59,636 bases of DNA from Hominisplanchenecus murintestinalis (GCA_004793585.1 SRZB01000023.1:1-59636), one strand, 5' to 3'; shown: positions 1-7,242, numbered from the stretch's first letter. Numbers and translations are program-made. Notes: generated by a model not told the origin, from the sequence alone.

Positions 1-68
1 ATACACCCAAAAAGGTATGGTGTCTTTAGTTTTAAAGCATTTATAGCAGTTTTGGTAAAAATTCAAAT

Positions 69-731
69 TTGCTCATTTATAGTAATCCACTTTTATTAAA
101 AGCGGTCAAAGATATAAATAAAATTGGTTCGGAATGTACTCATACCAAATCTATTAGAGAGATAAGTGAAGATGATGTAAAAAATACCATAGATAGACTT
201 TTTGATTTGTATGCATCCATTTTAATTGAATACTTTGAAAAATATAAGTTTGGGTCAAATCTCCAAATTGTATATAGTTTTTCTATTTTGCCCCCTATTA
301 TTAGGTACATAACATTAAATTATCTTTATGAAAAACATCCAGACAATCTTATGATTATAGACAAATTATCATTGGTTCTGCTTAAGGCACTTAATAAAGA
401 TGCTGCTATGGACTGGTTGCAAGAAAGAAAAGATGTTTTAGAAAAAACACATTCTGTATCACCAGATGCACATAAAGCTACTATTGAAAAATTTGGTGAG
501 GAAATTGCGAATATGTTATATAATAGTGCACCAAATATGTATGATTTGTGTAGTGAGCGGGTTGAATTAGTCGCAGGTGAAATTGAAACAAGGGGAAAAT
601 TATATAATGATTTTGAAAGTGCCATTGTGTTTTATCAAAAAGAAGGAATCGTAGAAGGTTCATCTCCTGAGATTAAAGAGTTTAACTCTATTATGGAATT
701 TTTATATCTTGGTAGAAAGTCACAAAAGTAA
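69..731 (+). CDS. Hypothetical AT-rich cargo protein, possibly 5'-truncated
   Basis: This 220-residue protein was not recognised. It starts at a TTG with no clear ribosome binding site, and the same frame is closed by a TAA at 33-35, so the gene is either short or has lost its true start. The predicted protein is soluble, largely helical, and has no signal peptide or obvious catalytic motif. Base composition is far more AT-rich than that of the relaxase after it. It lies where a MobC-type accessory gene might be expected, and looks like inserted cargo. A defence or other host-interaction role is possible but has no direct support. Confidence 0.5.
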   Translation: MLIYSNPLLLKAVKDINKIGSECTHTKSIREISEDDVKNTIDRLFDLYASILIEYFEKYKFGSNLQIVYSFSILPPIIRYITLNYLYEKHPDNLMIIDKLSLVLLKALNKDAAMDWLQERKDVLEKTHSVSPDAHKATIEKFGEEIANMLYNSAPNMYDLCSERVELVAGEIETRGKLYNDFESAIVFYQKEGIVEGSSPEIKEFNSIMEFLYLGRKSQK

Positions 732-741
732 ATCGTTATTT

Positions 742-766
742 ACTTTGAGACAAATTGTCCCGAAGT
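742..766. repeat. Element palindrome, copy 1
   Basis: This is a 25-bp imperfect palindrome with left arm ACTTTGAGACA, a 3-nt centre, and right arm TGTCCCGAAGT. It lies 10 bases after the stop of the AT-rich cargo gene. It matches the four other intergenic copies at 2285, 5780, 6847 and 7265. Confidence 0.85.
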
Positions 767-771
767 CCTCT

Positions 772-805
772 GCGGCGGCTGTTCATACCAGCCGCCGCTT
801 TTTAT
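772..805 (+). terminator. Intrinsic terminator before relaxase
   Basis: The 9-bp perfect stem GCGGCGGCT/AGCCGCCGC (772-780 and 790-798) with a 9-nt loop is followed by TTTTTAT. It sits just upstream of the relaxase ribosome binding site, so it would end transcription from the cargo gene or attenuate relaxase expression. Confidence 0.8.
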
Positions 806-827
806 CTGCTGGAAGGGAGGTGCAGTT

Positions 828-2249
828 ACGGCAACCACCAGACTCATTACCCACCATATCAGCAAGGGGGAAACCATCGCCAGCTCGCTGAAGGATCGTC
901 TGGACTATGGGAAAGACCCGGATAAAACCCAGGACGGCCAGCTCATTTCTTCCTATGAGTGTGACCACCAGACCGCCGATGCCGAGTTCCTGCTCTCCCG
1001 GGCAAAGTATAAAGCGGTCACAGGTCGGGAGCAAAAGCGGGAGGCGGATGTGCTCTGCTATCAGATCCGCCAGTCCTTTGCCCCCGGGGAGATTACCCCG
1101 GAGGAGGCCAACCGGGTAGGCTATGAAACGGCCATGCGCTGGACAAAGGGCAAACACGCCTTTTTCGTTGCCACCCATACGGATAAAAAACATATCCATA
1201 ACCACATTTATTACAATCCGATCTCGCTGGACTACACCCGGAAATTCCGGGACTTCTGGAGGTCGGTGGGGGCTCTGCGGCGGCTCTCTGACCGGGTATG
1301 TCTGGAAAATGACCTGTCCGTGATCCAGCATCCAAAGCTCCACAGCAAGGGCCGTTTCCTACATTACGGCCAGTGGATCGGGGAGCGGCCCCCGTCCGCA
1401 CAGCAGAGGGTACGGCAGGCCATCGTTGCCGCTCTGGAGCAAAAGCCCGCCGACTTTGCGGCGTTCCTCCGGCTTATGGAAGAGTCCGGCTTTGCGGTAA
1501 AGCATGGGCGGAGCGGCGTGATTTCCTTTCTTGCTCCGGGGCAGGAGAAACCCACCCGCCTGCGTTCATCTACCCTCGGGGACGGTTTTGATCCCGGAGA
1601 CATCCGGGCGGTGATAGCCGGGGAGCGGCCCATCCCGGTACTGGCAGACGAGGCCCCGGCTCCGGCCCGGCGTGTCAATCTGATTATAGATATTCAAGAG
1701 CGCATGGCCCAGGGGAAGGGCCCGGCCTATGAACGGTGGGCCAAGGTTTACAACCTCAAACAGATGGCCGCCGCCCTCCAGTATCTGAGGGAGCATGACC
1801 TTATGGACTATGAAACGATTGCGGCCAGCACCGAGGCGGCGGTGGAGCGTTTTCATGCTCTCTCCGGGGAACTGCGGGAAACGGAGGCGGCCCTCGAAAA
1901 GACAGCCGGGCTTATGGCGGCAACAGTGGAATATGCCAAGACCCGACCCGTTTTCGATGGCTACAAGGCGGCCCGGTACAGTAAAAAATATCTGGCCCAG
2001 CATGAGGCGGAGCTTTCCGACTACCGGGCGGCAAAGGCGGCGCTCAATGAGCTTTTGGCCGGGGAGAAACTTCCCAAAATGGCGGATATGAAAAAGGCCC
2101 GCCAGGAGCTGGCGGGAAAGAAAAAAGCCCTCTATGCCGAGTACCGCAAGGCCCAGGCGGATATGCGGCAGGCCGTGGCGGTCAAAGCAAATATTGATCA
2201 TCTGCTCGGCCATACGGACGGGCGGGAAAATAAGGCCCAGGAGCGATAG
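828..2249 (+). CDS. MOBP-type relaxase with ACG in place of ATG
   Basis: This is a conjugative relaxase (Relaxase/VirD2-like family) that would nick oriT and lead the transferred strand. The three-histidine metal site HIHNH lies at about residues 122-126, after a conserved N-terminus beginning ATTRLITHHISKG. The C-terminal half is charged and coiled-coil-like. Related proteins start with Met-Ala-Thr-Thr; here the codon before GCA-ACC-ACC-AGA is ACG, placed correctly after the ribosome binding site GGAAGGGAGG. No ATG, GTG or TTG occurs in frame until a GTG at 1050, which would remove 74 residues. The protein is 473 residues from ACG. It may use a near-cognate start, be weakly expressed, or be inactivated. 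Family call is firm; activity is uncertain. Confidence 0.85.
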   Translation, partial: TATTRLITHHISKGETIASSLKDRLDYGKDPDKTQDGQLISSYECDHQTADAEFLLSRAKYKAVTGREQKREADVLCYQIRQSFAPGEITPEEANRVGYETAMRWTKGKHAFFVATHTDKKHIHNHIYYNPISLDYTRKFRDFWRSVGALRRLSDRVCLENDLSVIQHPKLHSKGRFLHYGQWIGERPPSAQQRVRQAIVAALEQKPADFAAFLRLMEESGFAVKHGRSGVISFLAPGQEKPTRLRSSTLGDGFDPGDIRAVIAGERPIPVLADEAPAPARRVNLIIDIQERMAQGKGPAYERWAKVYNLKQMAAALQYLREHDLMDYETIAASTEAAVERFHALSGELRETEAALEKTAGLMAATVEYAKTRPVFDGYKAARYSKKYLAQHEAELSDYRAAKAALNELLAGEKLPKMADMKKARQELAGKKKALYAEYRKAQADMRQAVAVKANIDHLLGHTDGRENKAQER

Positions 2250-2284
2250 CGACAGGCCGCAGACAACAGGCGCATAGCGCCGGG

Positions 2285-2309
2285 ACTTTGGGACACTTTG
2301 TCCCGAAGT
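2285..2309. repeat. Element palindrome, copy 2
   Basis: The left arm ACTTTGGGACA and right arm TGTCCCGAAGT flank a 3-nt centre. This is one of the most symmetrical copies and lies 35 bases after the relaxase stop codon. Confidence 0.9.
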
Positions 2310-2318
2310 CCAGCGGGT

Positions 2319-2415
2319 TTGGGGAGCTCCCCCAACAAGCATTTTTGCGGGGCCTGCGGCCCGGCAAAAATAGCAGGTGTGGCCACACCTGCCCTGCTTG
2401 CCGTTTCGTGCAAGC
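2319..2415. other. Cluster of inverted repeats after relaxase (oriT candidate)
   Basis: Four inverted repeats lie in about 100 bases: the perfect GGGGAGCTCCCC (2321-2332); the hairpin TTTTTGC...GCAAAAA with inner GGGCC/GGCCC (2342-2370); the 20-bp perfect palindrome made of GCAGGTGTGG and its complement (2373-2392); and GCTTGC/GCAAGC (2396-2415). Such arrays occur at origins of transfer, so an oriT role is inferred from relaxase proximity only. A terminator or operator array is equally possible. Confidence 0.45.
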
Positions 2416-2426
2416 CTGAGAATAGC

Positions 2427-2467
2427 GCAAAAAACGGAGGTTACGCTTTCTTACGCATCCTCCGTTT
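2427..2467 (-). terminator. Terminator of the XRE regulator gene
   Basis: AAACGGAGG (2432-2440) and CCTCCGTTT (2459-2467) pair across the XRE stop codon. Read on the minus strand the hairpin is followed by a run of T, giving an intrinsic terminator. Confidence 0.65.
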
Positions 2468-2810
2468 CTTTGGCCGCTTTCATCGCTTGGATGGTGGCCT
2501 CTACAATTTTCAATTCTCTTTCGTTCAGAGAGCCCAGCATGGCATCAATCCGCTTTCTGCACTCGCTGTCTGCGTTCCGGGACGGGTAAAAATATTGATC
2601 TACCGATATATCAAACATTGTGACCAGTTGATAAAAAGTATTGAGGCTTGGGTGCTGGCCGTCATTCTCGTTATACATGATCGTGCGTGGAGAGCGGTCA
2701 ACAATATAGGCCAGTTGCTCCTGCGTCATCCCGCTGGCCTCCCGAGCCCGCTTGATGGCCCGTCCTATATCGTGAAAATCAAATCGCCGTTTGTCTTGTT
2801 CTAACTTCAT
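2451..2810 (-). CDS. XRE-family transcriptional regulator
   Basis: This 119-residue protein has an N-terminal Cro/CI-type helix-turn-helix at about residues 14-70, with the recognisable run GMTQEQLAYIVDRSPRT, followed by a C-terminal helical region. The ATG at 2810 is chosen over an upstream in-frame one because AGGTGATG sits just before it. It is transcribed opposite to the relaxase and divergently from the resistance operon. The likely role is regulation of the element's own genes. The dispersed 25-bp palindrome is a candidate operator, but that link is inference. Confidence 0.85.
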   Translation of the reverse strand: MKLEQDKRRFDFHDIGRAIKRAREASGMTQEQLAYIVDRSPRTIMYNENDGQHPSLNTFYQLVTMFDISVDQYFYPSRNADSECRKRIDAMLGSLNERELKIVEATIQAMKAAKETEDA

Positions 2811-2907
2811 AACATCACCTAATGTAATTCTACATTTCATATGTTATTATTTGAACGACTATATATTTCATGCTTCTGACTATTTAATTTCGTATTACTT
2901 TGCTGAC

Positions 2908-2936
2908 TTGACAACAAAGAGAAAACTGGTTACAAT
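2908..2936 (+). promoter_or_regulatory. Promoter of the resistance operon leader
   Basis: A consensus -35 TTGACA (2908-2913), a 17-nt spacer and a -10 TACAAT (2931-2936) lie about 30 bases upstream of the leader peptide ORF. This is among the strongest housekeeping-type promoters in the window. Confidence 0.8.
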
Positions 2937-2969
2937 AAATCTGATATAACTATGCAAGAGGTGAGTACG

Positions 2970-3062
2970 ATGTTGTTCGGAAAATTTTGTATTGACTTCG
3001 GCTCCACACAAGTTTATACCACGAAACATTGTGCGGAGCCTTTTCGGAAAGTTGATCTATAA
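2970..3062 (+). CDS. Leader peptide of resistance operon
   Basis: A 30-codon ORF (MLFGKFCIDFG... ending FRKVDL) begins with ATG after the ribosome binding site AGAGGTGAG. It covers the first of four hairpins that precede the MATE gene. Drug-inducible genes such as tet(M), erm and ABC-F genes commonly have leader ORFs like this, where stalled or altered translation changes which downstream hairpins form. The ORF is too short to be a functional protein, so a regulatory role is inferred. Confidence 0.65.
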   Translation: MLFGKFCIDFGSTQVYTTKHCAEPFRKVDL

Positions 3063-3238
3063 AGCGGAAAGGCCAAGGCAGAGATAGACTGTCTTTGGTT
3101 TTTATACCCTTTTACCGGATCAACGATAGATAATTGACTGTTTAGGCCACAGACAATGTTTTGTTTGTGGCCTTTTGTTATGCTCATTTATAAGTGACTA
3201 TGCAAAGGGCGCACGATATAGTGTGCCCTTTCTTTTTT
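3000..3238 (+). promoter_or_regulatory. Four-hairpin attenuator leader
   Basis: Four terminator-like hairpins follow one another: GGCTCC/GGAGCC then TTTT (3000-3044); CCAAGGCAG/CTGTCTTTGG then TTTTT (3073-3104); GGCCACA/TGTGGCC then TTTT (3145-3176); and AAGGGCGCAC/GTGTGCCCTT then TCTTTTTT (3205-3238). Together with the leader ORF they would keep the operon off by premature termination until translation of the leader is disturbed. The arrangement fits ribosome-mediated attenuation, which would suit cargo acting against ribosome-targeting drugs. Confidence 0.7.
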
Positions 3239-3252
3239 GGGAGGAAATAAAT

Positions 3253-4632
3253 ATGACTGAAGAACATAGTTTGTTGATCGGGAGTGTACCAAAAAAGCTG
3301 GCCGTTTTTGCTTTCCCGTTGCTTTTAGCAAATATACTGCAATCTTTCTATAATGTAGTAGATATGCTTGTAATCGGCCAGATTGTTGGTGATACGGGCC
3401 TTGCGGCCATTGGAAACGCTTCTAAATTGTACTATATCATCACTTCAATTTGTATTGGTATGACGATGGGCGGAGCCGTGTTGATTGCTCAATATAAAGG
3501 GGCAGACGATAAAAAGGGGCAGGCGGAGTCCTTTCAAATGCTGGCCTTGCTCTCGCTGGTATCTTCTTTACTTGTGACTATTGTGAGTTTGGTAACCTAC
3601 CAGCCGTTATTCAAGATGTTAAATGTTCCAGCAGACGCATATCAAGATGCCTGCGACTATATGAAAATCATTTGCTGTGGGACTGTGTTCGTCTTTGGGT
3701 ATAATGCTGTCTGCTCTGTGCTCAAGGGGTTGGGGGATTCTAAATCTCCACTCTATTTTGTGGGAATTGCTACCGTCATCAATATTGTTTTAGACATTAT
3801 CTTGGTGGGCCCTTTAGGAATGGGAACGGCAGGGGCGGCTTATGCAACGATTACCGCACAAGGAATTTCCTTTGTGATTTCTCTATTCTATTTGAAGCGG
3901 CACAAGATATTTTTCTCTATGGGAAATCATAGAAAGTTTACGCTTCAATGGGATAAGCTGGCCGCCATCGTGAAAGTCGGCCTGCCCACAGCGATCCAGA
4001 TGGTCGTAGTCAATACTGCCTATCTGCTTGTGGCGGGAATGCTCAATCAGTTTGGTACTGCCGTGTCTGCTGCATCAAATGTAGGTTTGCAAATTAACAC
4101 CTTTGCTGGTATGCCCTGCTGGGCTATTGGACAGGCAGTAACAGCGATGGTCGGCCAATGTATGGGGGCTGGACAAATTGAGCGCACTCGAAAGGTAGTA
4201 AAAATCAGTTTAGTGATGAATGTTGCCGTAACGCTCGTTGTCGTAATTTGCGTACAGCTTTTTGCAGAACCATTGATTTTACTTTTCGGTAGTACCAGCC
4301 CGGAAGTAATAAACGATGGAGTTTACTATCTGCGTGTCTGTTGCAGTATAAATAGCTTGATTTATGCCGCTATGTACACTTTGGATTCCTTTGCTATTGG
4401 TGTCGGTGCGGCAAATATCGCTATGATTAACGCTTTACTGGACGCAGTTATTATGCGTTTGCCTGTGAGTTGGCTCTTGGCTTTTGCACTTAATATGGGG
4501 GTTTCTGGCATTTATTACGGCCAGGCGCTTTCGCCAGTCTTGCCTGCTATTGTAGGCTTACTCTATTTCATGAGTAGAAAATGGGAACACAAAACGCTTA
4601 TTCAATCAAACCACAAGGAGGGAAGTCTTTAA
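3253..4632 (+). CDS. MATE family multidrug efflux transporter
   Basis: This 459-residue integral membrane protein has the two homologous MatE halves and about 12 hydrophobic segments, close to the usual family length. N-terminal landmarks include LPLLLANILQSFYNVVDMLVIG-type sequence, seen here as FPLLLANILQSFYNVVDMLV. MATE pumps export cationic or hydrophobic drugs using Na+ or H+ gradients; the substrate cannot be read from sequence. The ATG at 3253 follows GGGAGGAAATAA; an earlier in-frame start lies inside the attenuator and is rejected. The stop codon overlaps the next start (TAATG), so the three downstream genes are translationally coupled. Confidence 0.93.
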   Translation: MTEEHSLLIGSVPKKLAVFAFPLLLANILQSFYNVVDMLVIGQIVGDTGLAAIGNASKLYYIITSICIGMTMGGAVLIAQYKGADDKKGQAESFQMLALLSLVSSLLVTIVSLVTYQPLFKMLNVPADAYQDACDYMKIICCGTVFVFGYNAVCSVLKGLGDSKSPLYFVGIATVINIVLDIILVGPLGMGTAGAAYATITAQGISFVISLFYLKRHKIFFSMGNHRKFTLQWDKLAAIVKVGLPTAIQMVVVNTAYLLVAGMLNQFGTAVSAASNVGLQINTFAGMPCWAIGQAVTAMVGQCMGAGQIERTRKVVKISLVMNVAVTLVVVICVQLFAEPLILLFGSTSPEVINDGVYYLRVCCSINSLIYAAMYTLDSFAIGVGAANIAMINALLDAVIMRLPVSWLLAFALNMGVSGIYYGQALSPVLPAIVGLLYFMSRKWEHKTLIQSNHKEGSL

Positions 4633-4829
4633 TGAATCGAATGGTATGGCTTCTATGTCCTATATGTAGAAATAAGACCAGACTTAAAGTGCGTCAAGAT
4701 ACAGAGCTCATCAATTTTCCTCTGTATTGCCCGAAATGCAAGCAGGAGACTTTAGTGAATGTCAAGAAAACAAACCTATCTGTTATTCGTATGAGTAACT
4801 TGATTTCTGAGGAGGATAGCAATTCATGA
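4632..4829 (+). CDS. Cysteine-rich KTR domain protein
   Basis: This 65-residue protein belongs to the small Cys-rich KTR family (PF14205). It has two CxxC pairs at C9/C12 and C33/C36, forming a likely zinc ribbon, with the family signature NKTR just after the first pair. Members are common beside tetracycline and other resistance genes on Firmicutes mobile elements; their function is not known. It overlaps the MATE stop by one base and the acetyltransferase start by four bases, so all three products are probably made together. Confidence 0.88.
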   Translation: MNRMVWLLCPICRNKTRLKVRQDTELINFPLYCPKCKQETLVNVKKTNLSVIRMSNLISEEDSNS

Positions 4830-5452
4830 TGGACAAGCAAAAAATTTATCCCCGGTCAAAAGATCGGGAAACCGTATATTTGAAAAATGTTATTATCGAT
4901 CCCAGCATCATTGTGGGCGACTACACCATGTATAACGACTTTGTAAATGATCCTGTTGATTTTCAAAAGAATAATGTTCTTTACCATTATCCTATTAACC
5001 ATGACAGGCTGATTATCGGTAAGTTTTGCTCTATCGCCTGTGGCGCTCGTTTCTTGTTCAATAGCGCCAACCATAGCATGACTTCACTTGCGACTTATCC
5101 GTTTCCCATTTTCTTTGAGGAATGGGGACTTGATGTTAGCCAAATAACCGAGGCATGGGACAACAACGGGGATATTGTTGTTGGAAATGATGTTTGGATT
5201 GGATATGAGGCCGCAATCTTCGCTGGAGTTACCATAGGGGACGGTGCTATTATTGGCACCAGAGCTGTTGTAACAAAAGATGTCCCGCCTTATACCATTG
5301 TGGGCGGCGTTCCAGCTAAACCTATCCGAAAACGCTTTTCCGATGAAACTATTTCGGCGTTGCTGACAGAACGATGGTGGGACTGGCCGGAAGAAAAAAT
5401 TGCTCGTAATCTTGCGGCAATCCAATCGGGCCATGTCGATCAATTTAAGTAA
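4826..5452 (+). CDS. Vat/CatB-like xenobiotic O-acetyltransferase
   Basis: This is a 208-residue left-handed beta-helix acyltransferase of the xenobiotic acetyltransferase group, which includes Vat (streptogramin A) and CatB (chloramphenicol). Features shared with the group are [10 protein letters not shown]-like sequence (here [14 protein letters not shown]), the catalytic-type histidine in NSANHSM (H83), hexapeptide repeats through GNDVWIG and GDGAIIG, and the C-terminal WWDWP. Length matches the family (about 205-220). Operon context with a MATE pump behind an attenuator supports antibiotic resistance. It could instead acetylate another hydroxylated substrate; the exact substrate is not decidable here. 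Confidence 0.88.
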   Translation: MMDKQKIYPRSKDRETVYLKNVIIDPSIIVGDYTMYNDFVNDPVDFQKNNVLYHYPINHDRLIIGKFCSIACGARFLFNSANHSMTSLATYPFPIFFEEWGLDVSQITEAWDNNGDIVVGNDVWIGYEAAIFAGVTIGDGAIIGTRAVVTKDVPPYTIVGGVPAKPIRKRFSDETISALLTERWWDWPEEKIARNLAAIQSGHVDQFK

Positions 5453-5528
5453 ATATTGAAAAGAGCCAGACGCACAGACGCAGAGCCATCACAACAAAAC
5501 CGTTGTTGATTGGCTTATGTTTCAAAGA

Positions 5529-5566
5529 AAACGGCGGTTTTGAGTTTTATCAAGCCGCCGTTTCTT
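5529..5566 (+). terminator. Terminator of the resistance operon
   Basis: AAACGGCGG (5529-5537) pairs with CCGCCGTTT (5555-5563), followed by CTTT. It lies about 75 bases after the acetyltransferase stop. Confidence 0.75.
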
Positions 5567-5735
5567 TATGAGTATATAGTCTAACGGAGTACGGCGGCCC
5601 CCTTTGGAGGTGTCGCTGTGCTCTCGCTCATTTTCCATCCCCCTAACTTGTCAAAAAAAGCCCACCCGCCCCGCAGGATCAGTCTGGTGGTAAATATGCA
5701 ATTTGGCAGTATATAAATGAATATATTACTTCGTG

Positions 5736-5770
5736 CGTCCGCATGGCTTTGTGTCATGCGGGCGTTTTTT
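5736..5770 (+). terminator. Strong intrinsic terminator
   Basis: The stem CGTCCGCATG/CATGCGGGCG (5736-5745 and 5755-5764) is followed by TTTTTT. It isolates the downstream regulator from the resistance module. Confidence 0.85.
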
Positions 5771-5779
5771 GTTATCCGT

Positions 5780-5804
5780 ACTTCGAGACAAAGTGTCCCG
5801 AGGT
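5780..5804. repeat. Element palindrome, copy 3
   Basis: The left arm ACTTCGAGACA and right arm TGTCCCGAGGT flank AAG. It lies just after the terminator at 5736 and about 85 bases before the sigma-like gene. Confidence 0.88.
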
Positions 5805-5841
5805 GCGGTGTAGCTCCCCGGGATGCCGCTCCCCGCCGCCC

Positions 5842-5880
5842 CCGTTTCGGTCACTCATTCACCCAACACCGAAACGGAGG
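5842..5880 (+). promoter_or_regulatory. Hairpin abutting ribosome binding site of sigma-like gene
   Basis: CCGTTTCGGT (5842-5851) and ACCGAAACGG (5868-5877) form a 10-bp perfect stem whose 3' arm runs into the GGAGG Shine-Dalgarno at 5876-5880. Folding would partly mask the ribosome binding site, suggesting translational control. This role is inferred. Confidence 0.55.
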
Positions 5881-5887
5881 TTTAATT

Positions 5888-6298
5888 ATGACTACAATCA
5901 ATCTGAAAGATTTTTATTATTGGTACACACAGGATCAGTTTATCGAGGTTTCTGACGAGGTGGCCGAGGTGTTTCTGGCCGATGGTCGTCACGAGATGGC
6001 CTACCAGCGGCGGCTCTCCCGGCACAAGGCGCAGTATTCTCTGGATTGTGAGGACGGGATTGAATATTCTGCCTGCCTGCACGAGCCCACGCCCCAGGAG
6101 CTCTTGGAGCGGATGGAGCTGTTCTGCCGTCTGTGGAACGCCCTCAATTCTCTGCCGGAGATCCAGGGCCGGAGGATCGACGCCCACATCATTCTCGGAA
6201 AGAGCGTCAAGGAAATTGCCGAGGCCGAGGGCGTACATGAGGAGTCTGTTCGGCAGTCCATCAAACGGGGCCTTGAGCGCATGAAAAAAATATTTTGA
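5888..6298 (+). CDS. Sigma-70 region 4-like regulator of the element
   Basis: This 136-residue protein ends in a helix-turn-helix of sigma region 4 type (LGKSVKEIAEAEGVHEESVRQSIKRGLERMKK), preceded by a helical segment rich in Leu and Glu. Small sigma-like proteins of this length are standard on Tn916/Tn1549-type elements. The ATG at 5888 follows GGAGG; the longer frame starting at 5717 runs through a terminator and the palindrome and is rejected. It probably controls excision or transfer genes, but no target can be read from the sequence. Confidence 0.82.
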   Translation: MTTINLKDFYYWYTQDQFIEVSDEVAEVFLADGRHEMAYQRRLSRHKAQYSLDCEDGIEYSACLHEPTPQELLERMELFCRLWNALNSLPEIQGRRIDAHIILGKSVKEIAEAEGVHEESVRQSIKRGLERMKKIF

Positions 6299-6643
6299 TT
6301 TTTTCATTTTGCCCACTTGGAAATGGTGAAAAAATGTCTCGGTTTATGAGAGGAGGTTTTCTTTCTCCGCAGAACAACAGGAGCGGCCCCGAGCAACATA
6401 CGGGGAGCCGGGCGGCGGGTGCGCTGTGACTTCCTCCACGGAGGAACGAGCGAACAACACCAGCGCCGCAAATGGGACGGGCTAACCCAGGGCCACGATC
6501 CGTCGCTGGACAGGCTGGCCGCCTGTCCCTCCGGGCCGCCCTCTTGCCTGCGTGGGAGCGCCGCCCCGAATAAAGTTGTCTTTGGACAGGTCAAGAAAAT
6601 GAGGGCGGCGTTCCCTCAATTTTAGGAAAGCGAGGTACAGTCT
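6299..6643. other. GC-rich structured non-coding stretch
   Basis: There is no long gene here. The region is strongly GC-rich and carries the perfect hairpin GGACAGGC/GCCTGTCC (6508-6515 and 6521-6528), plus several shorter inverted segments. One 31-codon ORF lies at its 5' end. It may be a structured untranslated RNA, a regulatory leader for the next gene, or part of the transfer origin. None of these is established. Confidence 0.45.
6334..6429 (+). CDS. Possible 31-residue small ORF
   Basis: An ATG-to-TGA frame of 31 codons begins MSRFMRGGFLSPQ and ends RAAGAL. It has no strong Shine-Dalgarno and an unremarkable polar composition. It is listed because it is the only intact frame in this conserved-looking stretch, and it could equally be chance. 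Confidence 0.25.
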   Translation: MSRFMRGGFLSPQNNRSGPEQHTGSRAAGAL

Positions 6644-6847
6644 ATGAGTTACGATCCCGCAGAATTGGCGGCCCTGTTATCTGAACCGTGGAGCAACGGC
6701 ACTTGCCGTGGCTATGTAATTATGGCGATGGAAAACTGCGGCTTTGCCGACCAGGACATCCGCCGTATCATGGCCGAGCTCTATGAGCTGTTCGATTTTG
6801 TATCTTTGGATGAGGCCGAGGCCCATTATCAGAAAAGCCCCTATTGA
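6644..6847 (+). CDS. Small conserved mobile-element protein, function unknown
   Basis: This 67-residue acidic protein (MSYDPAELAALLSEPWSNG...) has no membrane segment or known catalytic motif. An ATG after AGCGAGG supports the start. It sits in the right-end regulatory block of the element, between the sigma-like gene and the DUF6870 gene. Proteins of this kind recur in related Firmicutes elements as hypotheticals. The stop codon overlaps the first base of palindrome copy 4. Confidence 0.7.
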   Translation: MSYDPAELAALLSEPWSNGTCRGYVIMAMENCGFADQDIRRIMAELYELFDFVSLDEAEAHYQKSPY

Positions 6848-6871
6848 CTTCGAGACAAAATGTCCCGAGAT
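6847..6871. repeat. Element palindrome, copy 4
   Basis: The left arm ACTTCGAGACA begins on the last base of the upstream stop codon. The right arm TGTCCCGAGAT has diverged at its end. Confidence 0.85.
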
Positions 6872-6975
6872 GGAGTGAGGCAAGAGGGCGGCACCGTTGC
6901 TGGTGCCGTCCTCTTGCGTTTCCCCACTGTGAGCGGGAGGCGTTTTAACTCTGTTTTGGATAAGGAGGTTTTACC

Positions 6976-7242
6976 GTGAGATTAACTGCACAGGAAATTG
7001 AACAAATGAAAAGCGTTGACATCGGCGCAGTAGATAAGGAAACCCTTGCAGACGCAAGCGGTTTTACTTTCGATCCGATGCTCCCCAAGGAAACCCGGGC
7101 CCAGCGTATGTTGGAGCATTTCAAAAATCCGTATTGTTTCCGTTTGGGCGATATGGTGATTAAGCTGGAGTTTGCGGACGAGGGGCCCTCCCTCCAGGAA
7201 CTGCTCACCACATTTTTTCTCCGGCAAAAAAGCGGGCTGTAA
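6976..7242 (+). CDS. DUF6870 family protein
   Basis: This 88-residue protein starts at GTG after AGGAGG. It resembles the DUF6870 family found on Firmicutes conjugative elements: an N-terminal segment AQEIEQMKSVDIGAVDK, then LPKETRAQRMLEHFKNPYCF and a final strand-rich part ending near LLTTFFLR. The family has no assigned function. It is expressed immediately upstream of the serine recombinase, so a role linked to excision or establishment is conceivable but unproven. Confidence 0.75.
   Translation: MRLTAQEIEQMKSVDIGAVDKETLADASGFTFDPMLPKETRAQRMLEHFKNPYCFRLGDMVIKLEFADEGPSLQELLTTFFLRQKSGL

Larger units (their letters stand above)
5453..5887. other. Non-coding junction between resistance module and regulator
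   Basis: No convincing gene is present. The stretch holds two intrinsic terminators, one copy of the element palindrome, and a hairpin abutting the ribosome binding site of the next gene. It appears to be a seam between the inserted resistance module and the element backbone. Confidence 0.6.

Noticed and set aside
5717-5887. Longer N-terminus for the sigma-like protein
   Set aside because: It would translate across a strong terminator, the element palindrome and a hairpin. The ATG at 5888 has a good ribosome binding site.
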